In this document: positions 29,072 through 37,976 of the stretch, piece after piece | How the letters are laid out: every line of letters begins with the position of its first letter | Numbering within the stretch: position 1 is the first letter of the stretch | Source: Mycolicibacterium arabiense | GTDB taxonomy: Bacteria; Actinomycetota; Actinomycetes; Mycobacteriales; Mycobacteriaceae | Length of the DNA stretch: 64,000 bases | Assembly (NCBI RefSeq): GCF_010731815.2 | Contig: NZ_AP022593.1 | Span: 5,332,001-5,396,000 of the forward strand | Reading direction: 5' to 3' | The notes under the pieces: model-generated | Seen by the model: the letters and a program-made list of their open reading frames with translations, nothing else | Database searches by the model: none | Told to the model about the DNA's origin: nothing | Made by a program: the position numbers and the translations under genes

Positions 29072-29605
29072 ATGAGCACCGCCCGATCCGACGCCGCGCG
29101 GCTGCGCGGATCGTTGGTGGGCGCCACCTCGGCGACGGCCACGGTGGCCGCGCACGGTCTCGGTGGGGCGCCGCTGCCCGCGACGTCGGCGGTCCTGCTG
29201 CTGGTGGCGATCTCGGCGATGGTGGGGGCGGTCGCGTCCTCGTCGGCTGACGCCCAGCGGCGTCTGCCCGTGATCGCCTCGTTCCTCGGGGTGGGCCAGT
29301 TGATCGGCCACTACACACTGGCGTTCGCCTCCGGGCATCACCACGGCGCGCACTGGTCGACGGAGATGCTCCTCGCGCACGCAGCCGCGGCGCTCCTGGT
29401 GGCGGCGTTGATCCACTCGGCGGAACGGTCCTTTGCCGCGGTGACCGCGGCGTTGTGGCGGCTGGTGCTCGTCCTCATGGCGTTGCTTGGCGAGCCGTCG
29501 GGCCGTCGCCCTCGCACCGTGTGGTGGGGCCCGGAACTGGCGGACCGGATCCTCGCGGGCTCCGGGCACGTCACCCGCGGACCACCTTCGTTGACTGCCG
29601 CCTGA
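29072..29605 (+). CDS. Polytopic membrane protein with His-rich loop
   Basis: 177 aa with about four hydrophobic helices (residues about 36-55, 68-88, 100-115 and 125-145). A loop reads SGHHHGAHWSTEM, a cluster of four histidines suited to metal binding. The preceding AHGLGGAPLPATSAVLLLVA resembles membrane proteins found next to copper or PepSY genes. It is followed after 95 bases by a PepSY_TM protein, suggesting a joint role in metal homeostasis. No established family name is assigned. Confidence 0.75.
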   Translation: MSTARSDAARLRGSLVGATSATATVAAHGLGGAPLPATSAVLLLVAISAMVGAVASSSADAQRRLPVIASFLGVGQLIGHYTLAFASGHHHGAHWSTEMLLAHAAAALLVAALIHSAERSFAAVTAALWRLVLVLMALLGEPSGRRPRTVWWGPELADRILAGSGHVTRGPPSLTAA

Positions 29606-29655
29606 GCGCGGCTTTTCGAATACCGGACACGCGCGCGTCGCGGTCCGGTTCTCCA

Positions 29656-29670
29656 CCGTGCCCGGCACGG
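29656..29670. other. Short perfect hairpin in 5' region of the PepSY gene
   Basis: CCGTGC-CCG-GCACGG forms a perfect 6-bp stem 30 bases upstream of the PepSY gene start. It may be a weak terminator for the preceding gene, a leader structure or a regulator site. Confidence 0.45.
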
Positions 29671-29700
29671 AACTCATTCTCGGACAACGAAGGACCCATC

Positions 29701-31149
29701 ATGTCTACCCCTGGATCGACGTCTACTCCACGATCTGAGCCCGAACGGGCTCTCAACCCACCGGCGGTCACCGCAGGACCGTCGCCGAACAGCGGACTCG
29801 CCCTGGTTCGGCGGCTGCACTTCTACGCAGGCGTCCTGGTGGCGCCGTTCATCCTGATCGCGGCAATCACCGGCGCCCTGTACGCCGTCGCGCCCACGCT
29901 CGAACGCGTCGTCTACCGCGACATCCTGGTCGTCGATCCCGGCGAGCAGGCCCTGCCACTCACCGAGCAGGCGGCAGCCGCACAGGCCGCCCACCCCGGT
30001 CTCGCCATGGCGGGCATGCGGCCCGCAGCCGATCCCGGGGACTCGACCCGGGTGCTGTTCGCCGACCCGGCGCTGGGGCCCGATAGGCAGCTGGCCGTGT
30101 TCGTCGACCCCTACGCCGGTCGGGTGTTGGGCGCCGAGCCGGTGTGGTTCGGTGACCTGCCACTCAGCACGTGGCTCGACGGCCTGCACCGGCATCTGCA
30201 GCTCGGCGAACCGGGGCGGCTCTACAGCGAACTCGCCGCGTCCTGGCTGTGGGTGGTGGCGCTCGGCGGGCTGGCCCTGTGGTGGACCAGGCGCCGGTCG
30301 CAGCGCCGCCGCGGCGAGCGTGCACGGCTGCTGACGCCGAGCCCCGGCACCGGACGCAGCCGGACGCTGAATTGGCATGCGACGGTTGGCGTGTGGATCC
30401 TGCCCATGTTGCTGTTCCTGTCCGCGACCGGCATCACGTGGTCGACGTACGCAGGTGCCACGGTGTCGGAGGTCCGGGCGCACTTCGCCTGGGAGCGGCC
30501 CGCGCTCGTCACGGCGCTCGGGGACTCCGCAACGGGAACCCGCGGCGACGCGCACGACGGACACGCCGGGCACGGCGGGCCGTTGCAGATGACCTCAGCG
30601 CCCGTCGACTTGGACGGGGTGGTCGCGGCGGCGGCGTCCGCGGGGGTTCGGCTGCCGCTGGAGCTGACTCTGCCCGCCGAACCGGGCGAGGCCGTCGGGG
30701 TGATCGAGGTCGACGAGCCGTATCGGCTGACCACCAACGCGGCAGCCGTCGACCCGGTGACGTTGCGGGTGACCAGCTCGGTCGACTACGCCAACGACTA
30801 CTCGACGATCGCCAAGCTCGCCGACTGGGGCATCCGGATGCACATGGGGTTCCTGTTCGGCGTGCTCAATCAACTGGTGCTGTTCGTCGTGGCCGTGGGA
30901 CTGGTCACGGTGATCGTGCGCGGGTATCGGATGTGGTGGCAGCGCAGGCCCACCCGTGCATCGGATCGGCTGGTCGGCCGCCCACCCGCGCGCGGCGCAC
31001 TGCGCCGCACGCATCCCGGTGTCGTCGCCGCCGTCGTCGTCGTCGCGATCGCGGTGGGGTGGTTCCTGCCGCTGCTGGGCGTCAGCCTGGTGGCGTTCCT
31101 GGTGGCCGACGTCGCGATCGGTCGGGTGCAGGCGCTTCGACGCCGGTGA
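29701..31149 (+). CDS. PepSY-associated membrane protein
   Basis: 482 aa from ATG 29701, with GAAGGA upstream. Four membrane helices are spread as in PepSY_TM proteins (about residues 40-60, 185-200, 230-250 and 380-405), and two more lie near the C-terminus. RRLHFYAGVLVAPFILIAAI and DGLHRHLQLG carry the conserved histidines; NWHATVGVWILPMLLFLSAT is the third helix; MHMGFLFGVLNQLV the fourth. The extracytoplasmic loop has HDGHAGHGG. Such proteins are linked to iron or copper reduction or uptake. It pairs with the upstream His-loop protein. Confidence 0.88.
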   Translation: MSTPGSTSTPRSEPERALNPPAVTAGPSPNSGLALVRRLHFYAGVLVAPFILIAAITGALYAVAPTLERVVYRDILVVDPGEQALPLTEQAAAAQAAHPGLAMAGMRPAADPGDSTRVLFADPALGPDRQLAVFVDPYAGRVLGAEPVWFGDLPLSTWLDGLHRHLQLGEPGRLYSELAASWLWVVALGGLALWWTRRRSQRRRGERARLLTPSPGTGRSRTLNWHATVGVWILPMLLFLSATGITWSTYAGATVSEVRAHFAWERPALVTALGDSATGTRGDAHDGHAGHGGPLQMTSAPVDLDGVVAAAASAGVRLPLELTLPAEPGEAVGVIEVDEPYRLTTNAAAVDPVTLRVTSSVDYANDYSTIAKLADWGIRMHMGFLFGVLNQLVLFVVAVGLVTVIVRGYRMWWQRRPTRASDRLVGRPPARGALRRTHPGVVAAVVVVAIAVGWFLPLLGVSLVAFLVADVAIGRVQALRRR

Positions 31150-31291
31150 TCCGACGCCGCTGAACCGTCGCCGCGTAGGCCGGTCGCCCACATGCCGATC
31201 GAGGTCCGTCGACTTGTCGGCGGCCGGCCATACACTCGCCTGGCGTCCCGAGATCACGGGGACTCACGACCAGACGAGAGGGGGCGATGGG

Positions 31292-32440
31292 ATGCGATTC
31301 CTGCATACCGCCGACTGGCAACTCGGCATGACCCGCCACTTCCTGAACGACGAGGCGCAACCGCGTTATTCGGCTGCCCGCCGTGACGTCGTCGCCGCCA
31401 TGGGGCCGATCGCCAAGGAGGTGGGCGCCGAGTTCGTCGTCGTCGCGGGCGACGTGTTCGAGGACAACCACCTCGCACCGCGCGTCATCAGCCAATCGCT
31501 GGAGGCCATGCGTCGCATCGAGGTGCCCGTGTACCTGCTGCCCGGCAACCACGATCCGCTCGACGCCGGCTCGGTGTACACCAGCGCCCTGTTCACCGAG
31601 GAGCGGCCCGACAACGTGGTGGTGCTGGACCGCGCGGGCGTGCACGAAGTACGGCCCGGTCTCGAGATCGTCGCTGCGCCATGGCGTTCGAAGGCTCCGA
31701 CCACCGACCTGGTCGGCGACGTCCTCGCCGGCCTGACCGACGACGGCGTGACCCGCATCGTCGTCGGGCACGGCGGAGTCGACGTGTTCCAGGCCGACAG
31801 GGACAAGCCGTCCTTCATCCGGCTCGCCGCGGTCGAGGACGCCCTGGCCCGCGGCGCCGTGCACTACGTGGCGCTGGGAGACAAGCACTCTCGGACCAAG
31901 GTCGGCGACAGCGGCCGGGTGTGGTACTCCGGGGCGCCGGAAGTCACCAACTACGACCACGTCGAGAGCGATCCCGGCCACGTGCTGGTGGTCGACGTCG
32001 ACGAATCCGACCCCGCCCGCCGCGTCGAGGTCGAGGCCCGGCGTGTGGGGACGTGGCGCTTCGTCTCGCTGTGCCGAACCGTCGACACCAGCCGCGACGT
32101 GACCGATCTCGACCTCAACCTCGACCTGCTCACCGACAAGGACCGCACCGTCGTGCAGGTGGGTCTGAACGGATCGTTGACGGTCACCGACAAGGCGGCG
32201 CTCGACGCGTGCCTGGACAAGTACGTGCGCCGCTTCGCCGCACTCTCGCTGTGGGACAGTCAGACCGACATCGTGGTGTTGCCTGCCGACGGCGAGTTCG
32301 ACGATCTCGGCATCGGCGGGTTCGCCGCGGCCGCCGTCGACGAACTGGTGGCCACGGCCAAGACCGACGGTGAGGAGTCCGACGACGCGCGCGCGGCGCT
32401 GGCGTTGTTGCTTCGCCTGGTCGATCGGGGTGCGGCGTGA
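31292..32440 (+). CDS. SbcD-like metallophosphoesterase (Rv1277-like)
   Basis: 382 aa from ATG 31292 (GAGAGGGGG upstream). Calcineurin-like nuclease motifs: HTADWQLG, VVAGDVFEDN, LLPGNHDPLD and VVVGHGGVD. The motif that is GHxH in SbcD reads ALGDKHSRT, with Asp replacing the first His. The following VWYSGAPEVTNYD fits SbcD's YSGSP segment. It probably forms a manganese-dependent DNA exonuclease/endonuclease complex with the ATPase encoded by the overlapping next gene. Confidence 0.88.
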   Translation: MRFLHTADWQLGMTRHFLNDEAQPRYSAARRDVVAAMGPIAKEVGAEFVVVAGDVFEDNHLAPRVISQSLEAMRRIEVPVYLLPGNHDPLDAGSVYTSALFTEERPDNVVVLDRAGVHEVRPGLEIVAAPWRSKAPTTDLVGDVLAGLTDDGVTRIVVGHGGVDVFQADRDKPSFIRLAAVEDALARGAVHYVALGDKHSRTKVGDSGRVWYSGAPEVTNYDHVESDPGHVLVVDVDESDPARRVEVEARRVGTWRFVSLCRTVDTSRDVTDLDLNLDLLTDKDRTVVQVGLNGSLTVTDKAALDACLDKYVRRFAALSLWDSQTDIVVLPADGEFDDLGIGGFAAAAVDELVATAKTDGEESDDARAALALLLRLVDRGAA

Positions 32441-35052
32441 AACTGCACCGGCTGACACTGCGCAACTACCGCGGCATCGCCTTCCGCGACGTCGAGTTCC
32501 CCGACCGCGGCGTCGTCGTGGTGTGCGGCGCCAACGAGATCGGCAAGTCGTCGATGATCGAGGCGCTCGACCTCCTGCTGGAGGCCAAGGACCGCTCCAG
32601 CAAGAAGGAGGTGAAGCAGGTCAAGCCCACGCACGTCGACGAGGGCGCCGAGGTCAAGGCCGAGATCTCCACCGGCCCATACCGATTCACCTACTTCAAG
32701 CGCTACCACAAGCGTCCGGTCACCGAGTTGACCGTCACCGCACCCGTCCGCGAACAGCTCACGGGTGACGAAGCGCACGAACGGGTGCAGGCCATCCTCA
32801 ACGAGACCGTCGACGTCCAACTGTGGCAGGCCCAGCGGGTGCTGCAGACGTCGTCGACGTCACCGGTCGACCTCTCGGGCTGCGATGCGCTGTCCCGGGC
32901 GCTCGACGTGGCGGCAGGTCAAGCGGTGACGCTGTCGGGAAGCGAACCGCTGCTCATCGATCGCATCGACGAGGAGTTCCGGCGCTACTTCACCCAGACC
33001 GGCAAGCCGACGGGGGAGTGGGCCGCAGCGATCAAGCGCCGTCAGGCCGCCGCAGCGGCGGTCGCCGAATGTCGTTCGGCAGTAGCCGAGATCGAGGAGG
33101 CGGTGGGGAGGCACGACGTCCTCACCGCCGAACTCGCCGAACTCGATGCGGAGCGGTCCGTGGTCGGGCCCCGCCTCGAGGCCGCACGCGCTGCCGCCGA
33201 CACCGTCAGCAAGGTCGCCGAACGCTTGACCCAGGCGAAGGTCGTCGCGGACGCCGCACGGTCGACACAGGTCGCGGCCACGGCCGCGCTCACCGAACGT
33301 CGCAGGCTCCGAACGGAACTCGAGCAGGAGACCTCCGGTGTCGAGACGCTCGCAGCCGCGTTGGCCCAGGCGACGCTCGAGGAGACCGAGGCACGTGAGG
33401 CGCACGCCGAGGCCACCGCCGCGATGCTGGCGGCGACCGCCGACGCCGAGGCCTGGCAGGCGAAGGTCGACGCGGCACGCACCGTGGTCGAGCAGATCGC
33501 CAGGCACGACGAGGCAGGCCGGATCGCGCTGCGACTGAGCAAGATCGACGCCGCCGACGCGCGCCTGCGCGACGTCGAGGCCATGCTCGCCGAGATTCCG
33601 CTCACCGACAAGACGATGCGTCTGGTCGAGGCGGCGTCGGCCGCGGTCGACGTGGCTGCGGCCGCGGCGGAAGCGGCATCGGCACGCATCGAACTCGTTG
33701 CGACGGAATCCATGTCGGTCACCGTCGCGGGCGAGGTCGTGACCCTCGACGCGGGTGCGGTGTGGTCGACCAGTGCGACCGCACCGACCGACGTCGAAAT
33801 GCCCGGACTGCTGACCGTGCGGGTGGTGCCCGGCACGCCGGCCGCCCACACCGGCGACGAGTTGGACACCAAGGCGCGGGTCCTCGCGCAGGTGCTGCAC
33901 GACGTGGGTGTCGCCGACGTCGAGGCCGCGCGTGCCCTCGACGAGCGGCGGCGCGATCTGACGGCGACCCGCCAGCAGCTGCGCGCCACGCGTGACGCGC
34001 AGGCCGCCGACGACGACGTCGACGCGCTGCGGCGCAGGCTCGCGGCCCTGCGAACCGACCTGCCCGCTGACCGCCCCGACGCCGACGCCGCGCGCACCGA
34101 ACTCGAGACCGCGGCGGCCGCGCACCGGCAGGCACTCACCACCTGCGCCGCACTGCGCGACGCGGCGTCGGCAGCATCGACGCTCGTCAACGAGAAGGCC
34201 TCGGCCGCAACGGTTCTGCGCAGCAGGATCGACGCCGGCCAGGAGCGCGCGCAGAAGCTCGCCGAGCGGCTGGAGCAGGGGCGGGCGTCGATCACCGACG
34301 ACGATCTCGTGCTGCGAGCCGATGCCGCCGCCGAACGGCTCGGCGATGCTGCCACCAGGGTCGAGGCGCTGCAGATCGAACTCGACGGCGCCCAGCCCGC
34401 CGTGGTCGCGGCCGAACTGACCGAAGCGAATGCGCTCGCAGACCGCCTGGGCCGCCGCCACCGCGACGTCGCCGCGCAGTTGGTCGCCACCACGGCGCAG
34501 CTCGGCGTCTACGGCACCGAGGGCCGCCACGGTCGGCTCGACGCCGCCGAGATGGAGTGCGCGCACGCCGAGGCCGACTGGGCGCGGCTGCGGCGGCGGG
34601 CGAACGCCGTCATGCTGCTGCGGTCGACGATGACGCGCCACCGCGACGACGCGCGGCAGCGTTACGTGGACCCGTTCCGCGTCGAGGTGGAACGACTGGG
34701 CCGCATCGTGTTCGGCCCCGACTTCGAGGTCGGCATCGACGCCGAGCTGCGCATCCAGACCCGGACACTCGACGGCTGCACGGTGCCGTACGACTCCCTG
34801 TCCGGCGGTGCGAAGGAACAGCTCGGCATCGTGGCGCGGTTGGCGGGCGCGGCGCTGGTCGCGAAGGAGGACGGCGTGCCGGTCGTCATCGACGACGCAC
34901 TCGGGTTCACCGACTCGAATCGCCTGGTCAAGATGGCGGAGGTCTTCGACGCCGTGGGCGGTGACGGTCAGGTGATCGTGCTGACGTGCAGCCCGGAGCG
35001 GTACGCCGGGGTCATCGGGGCGCAGCGCATCGAGCTGACCTCGGCGGTTTGA
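32437..35052 (+). CDS. SbcC/Rad50-like ATPase (Rv1278-like)
   Basis: 871 aa from GTG 32437, whose GTGA overlaps the previous stop. Walker A reads VVCGANEIGKSSMIEAL at about residue 27. Long coiled-coil arms rich in Ala, Arg and Glu run from about 190 to 720. The C-terminal head has LSGGAKEQLGIVARLAGAAL (signature) and PVVIDDALGFTDSNR (Walker B). The CxxC zinc hook of canonical SbcC/Rad50 is not found, and the protein is shorter than the about 1050 residues of E. coli SbcC. It is the likely ATPase partner of the SbcD-like protein. Confidence 0.88.
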   Translation: MKLHRLTLRNYRGIAFRDVEFPDRGVVVVCGANEIGKSSMIEALDLLLEAKDRSSKKEVKQVKPTHVDEGAEVKAEISTGPYRFTYFKRYHKRPVTELTVTAPVREQLTGDEAHERVQAILNETVDVQLWQAQRVLQTSSTSPVDLSGCDALSRALDVAAGQAVTLSGSEPLLIDRIDEEFRRYFTQTGKPTGEWAAAIKRRQAAAAAVAECRSAVAEIEEAVGRHDVLTAELAELDAERSVVGPRLEAARAAADTVSKVAERLTQAKVVADAARSTQVAATAALTERRRLRTELEQETSGVETLAAALAQATLEETEAREAHAEATAAMLAATADAEAWQAKVDAARTVVEQIARHDEAGRIALRLSKIDAADARLRDVEAMLAEIPLTDKTMRLVEAASAAVDVAAAAAEAASARIELVATESMSVTVAGEVVTLDAGAVWSTSATAPTDVEMPGLLTVRVVPGTPAAHTGDELDTKARVLAQVLHDVGVADVEAARALDERRRDLTATRQQLRATRDAQAADDDVDALRRRLAALRTDLPADRPDADAARTELETAAAAHRQALTTCAALRDAASAASTLVNEKASAATVLRSRIDAGQERAQKLAERLEQGRASITDDDLVLRADAAAERLGDAATRVEALQIELDGAQPAVVAAELTEANALADRLGRRHRDVAAQLVATTAQLGVYGTEGRHGRLDAAEMECAHAEADWARLRRRANAVMLLRSTMTRHRDDARQRYVDPFRVEVERLGRIVFGPDFEVGIDAELRIQTRTLDGCTVPYDSLSGGAKEQLGIVARLAGAALVAKEDGVPVVIDDALGFTDSNRLVKMAEVFDAVGGDGQVIVLTCSPERYAGVIGAQRIELTSAV

Positions 35053-35089
35053 CTGAAAAGCGCAGCGACGCCTCCTACACTCACGCGAC

Positions 35090-36634
35090 GTGAAGGCTGA
35101 TTACGTCGTCGTGGGAACTGGGTCAGCCGGATCGGTCGTGGCCAACCGGCTCAGCGCCGTCCCGGGCGTGCGGGTGGCCGTCGTCGAGGCGGGGCCGCCC
35201 GACAAGGACAAGTTCGTCCACATCCCCGCGGCGTTCTCCAAGCTGTTCCGCGGACCGCTGGACTGGAACTACCTGACCGAACCGCAGAAGGAACTCGACG
35301 GTCGGCAGATCTACTGGCCCCGGGGCAAGGTCTTCGGTGGGTCGTCCTCGATGAACGCGATGATGTGGGTGCGCGGTTTCGCGGCCGACTACGACGAGTG
35401 GGCGCAGCATGCCGGCCCAGAGTGGTCGTGGGCCAAGCTCGTCGGCTACTACGACCGCATCGAGCGGGGACCACTGCACGTCTCCGATCAGCGCAGCCCG
35501 CGCAGCGCGACCGCGGCGTGGCTCGCGGCCGCCGGGGAATGCGGCTTCACCGTCGATTCGACCGATGACGAAACCCCCGACGGGTTTCGCCAGACGCGGG
35601 TCACGCAACGCCGCGGCGCGCGGTGGAGTGCTGCCGACGCCTATCTCAAGCCTGCGATGCGCAACCCGAACCTCAAGGTGTTCGCCGAATCCGTCGTCAC
35701 GCGCGTCCTGTTCGACGGCAGGCGCGCCGTCGGCGTCGAGTTCGACTCCGGCGGCAAGCGCGAGGTGGTCGAGGCCCGCCGAGAGGTGGTGCTGTGCGGT
35801 GGCGCCGTCAACACTCCGCAACTCCTCATGCTCTCGGGCATCGGAGACCGGGATCGGCTCGCGGAGTTCGGCATCGACACCGTTGCGCACTCGCCGGGGG
35901 TGGGGCAGAACCTGCTCGACCACCTCGTGGTGCCGGTGGGTTTCGAGGTGGAGCGCGACTCGCTGCAGACCGCGGAGAAGCCGCTCGAGCTGATCGCCTA
36001 CCTGCTGCGCAGGCGCGGCATGCTGACGTCCAACGTCGGCGAGGCGTACGGCTTCGTCCGCAGCGAGCCCGGGCTCGACCTGCCCGACCTCGAGCTGATC
36101 TTCGCTCCGGCACCGTTCTTCGACGAGGGCATCGGCGAGCCGCACCAGAGTCACGCGATCGTCATGGGCCCAATCCTGGTCAAGCCCAAGAGCACTGGCA
36201 CCGTCACCCTTGCCTCCGCAGACCCGCTGATCAAGCCGCTCGTCGACCCCGGGTACCTGACCGACCCTGACGGCGCCGACCGGCGCGCGCTGATGGCGGG
36301 CCTGCGGATGACGGCCCAGATCGCCGAGGCGCCGTCGATGCGCGGCCTGCTCGGGGCCATCCTGCGACCCAGCGGGGCGACCGACCTGTCCGACGAGACC
36401 CTCGAGCGCGCGCTGAACACGTGCTCGCACACCCTCTATCACCCCGTCGGTACCTGCCGGATGGGTACCGACGCCGACAGCGTGGTCGACCCGCAGTTGC
36501 GGGTGCGCGGCGTCGACGGGCTACGAATCGCCGATGCGTCGGTGATGCCGACGATCATCCGCGGCCACACCCACGCGCCGTCGGTGCTGATCGGCGAGAA
36601 GGCGTCGGACCTGATCAAGTCCGCGTCGACCTGA
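35090..36634 (+). CDS. GMC family FAD oxidoreductase (Rv1279-like)
   Basis: 514 aa from GTG 35090. The FAD motif GTGSAGSVVANRLS is at the N-terminus; GMC signatures are WPRGKVFGGSSSMNAMMWVR and CGGAVNTPQLLMLSGIGD; the C-terminal part has HPVGTCRMG and VMPTIIRGHTHAPSVLIGEK with the catalytic His region. The family oxidises alcohols such as choline or longer alkanols; the substrate here is unknown. The gene follows the SbcC-like gene by 37 bases, as in M. tuberculosis. Confidence 0.92.
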   Translation: MKADYVVVGTGSAGSVVANRLSAVPGVRVAVVEAGPPDKDKFVHIPAAFSKLFRGPLDWNYLTEPQKELDGRQIYWPRGKVFGGSSSMNAMMWVRGFAADYDEWAQHAGPEWSWAKLVGYYDRIERGPLHVSDQRSPRSATAAWLAAAGECGFTVDSTDDETPDGFRQTRVTQRRGARWSAADAYLKPAMRNPNLKVFAESVVTRVLFDGRRAVGVEFDSGGKREVVEARREVVLCGGAVNTPQLLMLSGIGDRDRLAEFGIDTVAHSPGVGQNLLDHLVVPVGFEVERDSLQTAEKPLELIAYLLRRRGMLTSNVGEAYGFVRSEPGLDLPDLELIFAPAPFFDEGIGEPHQSHAIVMGPILVKPKSTGTVTLASADPLIKPLVDPGYLTDPDGADRRALMAGLRMTAQIAEAPSMRGLLGAILRPSGATDLSDETLERALNTCSHTLYHPVGTCRMGTDADSVVDPQLRVRGVDGLRIADASVMPTIIRGHTHAPSVLIGEKASDLIKSAST

Positions 36635-36643
36635 GCGAACGCC

Positions 36644-37894
36644 TCAGAAGTAGGCGTTCGCGGGCAGCGGCGTGCCGTGCAGCAGGTGCTCGCCGATGGC
36701 CCGCGCCTTGTAGCCCACCGGGTTGTGCAGCGTGATGGTCCTGATGTTGCGCCAGTGCCTGTCCAGGTTGCGCTGCCTGCTGGCCGCGCTGGCACCGCCC
36801 AGTTCGAGCAGCCGGGTGGCGGCCTGGGGTGCCACGTCGTCGAGGTGCACCTTGACCTTCGCCGCGCGCAGCTGCGCCTCCGCAGCGAGGCCCGCGTCGG
36901 GCACGCCGTCGACCTCCGAGGCGGTGGCCGCAGCGATGGCTTCGGCAGCGTCGAGGACCACGGCCCGCGCGATCGATGCGGTGGAGGCGAGTTCGCCCAG
37001 CTGACGCTGCAGCAGCGGGTCGTCGGCGGGCCGCTCGGCAACGGCATGGCTGAAGCTGCGGTCAGGCGAGCGCAGCAGTGCGATCCCGTCGTCGACGACG
37101 TTCGCCAGGATCCCGGCGACGACGGCATGGATGAACAACTGCAGCGACGCGTACTGCACCGTCGGGACGGGCTCGGCGTCGTACGGGGAGTCCGACAACA
37201 CCTCGTCGGCCGACACGGCAACGCCGGTGAACGTGGTGGTGCCCGTGCCGGTGCGGCGTTGACCGAAACCGTCCCAGTCGTCGACCAGCTGCACGCCCGC
37301 GCGATCGGCGGGCACCACCACGGTCGCGACCGAGTCGTGGTCGGTGGTGGCCGTGACCGTCAGGTAGTCGGAGAACAGGGTGCCGGTGCTGTAGAACTTC
37401 TGACCGTCGAGCCGGAAGCCGCCGGAGCCGTCGGGCAGCAGCCGCGTGTTGAACACCAGGCTGCCGACGGCGTTGCTGCCCTTCTCACTGAACGCGTTGC
37501 CGAACACCCGGCCCGCGGCGACCTCGGCCAGCCACTGCCGTGAGCCCTCGGACTCCCGTTCCAATCCCCGGTCGCTGCGCTCCTGCCCTCCGAGGGTACG
37601 CAACCGCTCCTCGACGAACCAGAAGTGCGTCCGAAAGATGTGCGCGACGATCGGATCCGCGCGCGCCACGTCGATCACGGCCGAGAAGAGTTGCGGCACG
37701 GTCAATCCCGCACCGCCGAGCGCCTCGGGCAGCCGAAGCGTGCCGAAACCGGCGCGCTTGAGTGCGGTGACCTGATCGAACGGGTTCTGGTCCTCCAGAT
37801 CTCGGTTCTTGGCCCCCGAGCCGATGTCGGCCAGCAGGGTGGTCCACTCGTTCGATCCCGGCAGGATTCTGTTCACGCCTTCGACGGTTGTCAT
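36644..37894 (-). CDS. DszC/SfnB-like acyl-CoA dehydrogenase-fold monooxygenase
   Basis: 416 aa from ATG 37894; the extra 49 residues of a longer frame are not family-like. It has LRLPEALGGAGLTVPQLFSA, an FGNAFSEKGSN segment in the flavin-contact region, GQKFYSTGTLFSDYLTVTAT, and a C-terminal helical bundle ending LLHGTPLPANAYF. This pattern fits FMNH2-dependent desulfurising monooxygenases (DszC, SfnB), not beta-oxidation enzymes, because the catalytic Glu region of acyl-CoA dehydrogenases is not seen. It may release sulfur from sulfones or a related compound. It is divergent from the alpha/beta hydrolase gene. Confidence 0.82.
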   Translation of the reverse strand: MTTVEGVNRILPGSNEWTTLLADIGSGAKNRDLEDQNPFDQVTALKRAGFGTLRLPEALGGAGLTVPQLFSAVIDVARADPIVAHIFRTHFWFVEERLRTLGGQERSDRGLERESEGSRQWLAEVAAGRVFGNAFSEKGSNAVGSLVFNTRLLPDGSGGFRLDGQKFYSTGTLFSDYLTVTATTDHDSVATVVVPADRAGVQLVDDWDGFGQRRTGTGTTTFTGVAVSADEVLSDSPYDAEPVPTVQYASLQLFIHAVVAGILANVVDDGIALLRSPDRSFSHAVAERPADDPLLQRQLGELASTASIARAVVLDAAEAIAAATASEVDGVPDAGLAAEAQLRAAKVKVHLDDVAPQAATRLLELGGASAASRQRNLDRHWRNIRTITLHNPVGYKARAIGEHLLHGTPLPANAYF

Positions 37895-37976
37895 GAGCAC
37901 CGTTGTACCGACGGGCTGCCGCGCCGGGCACGGCTTTGAATCACCGGGAACCGAAGCGCACACCGCGAGGGGCACA

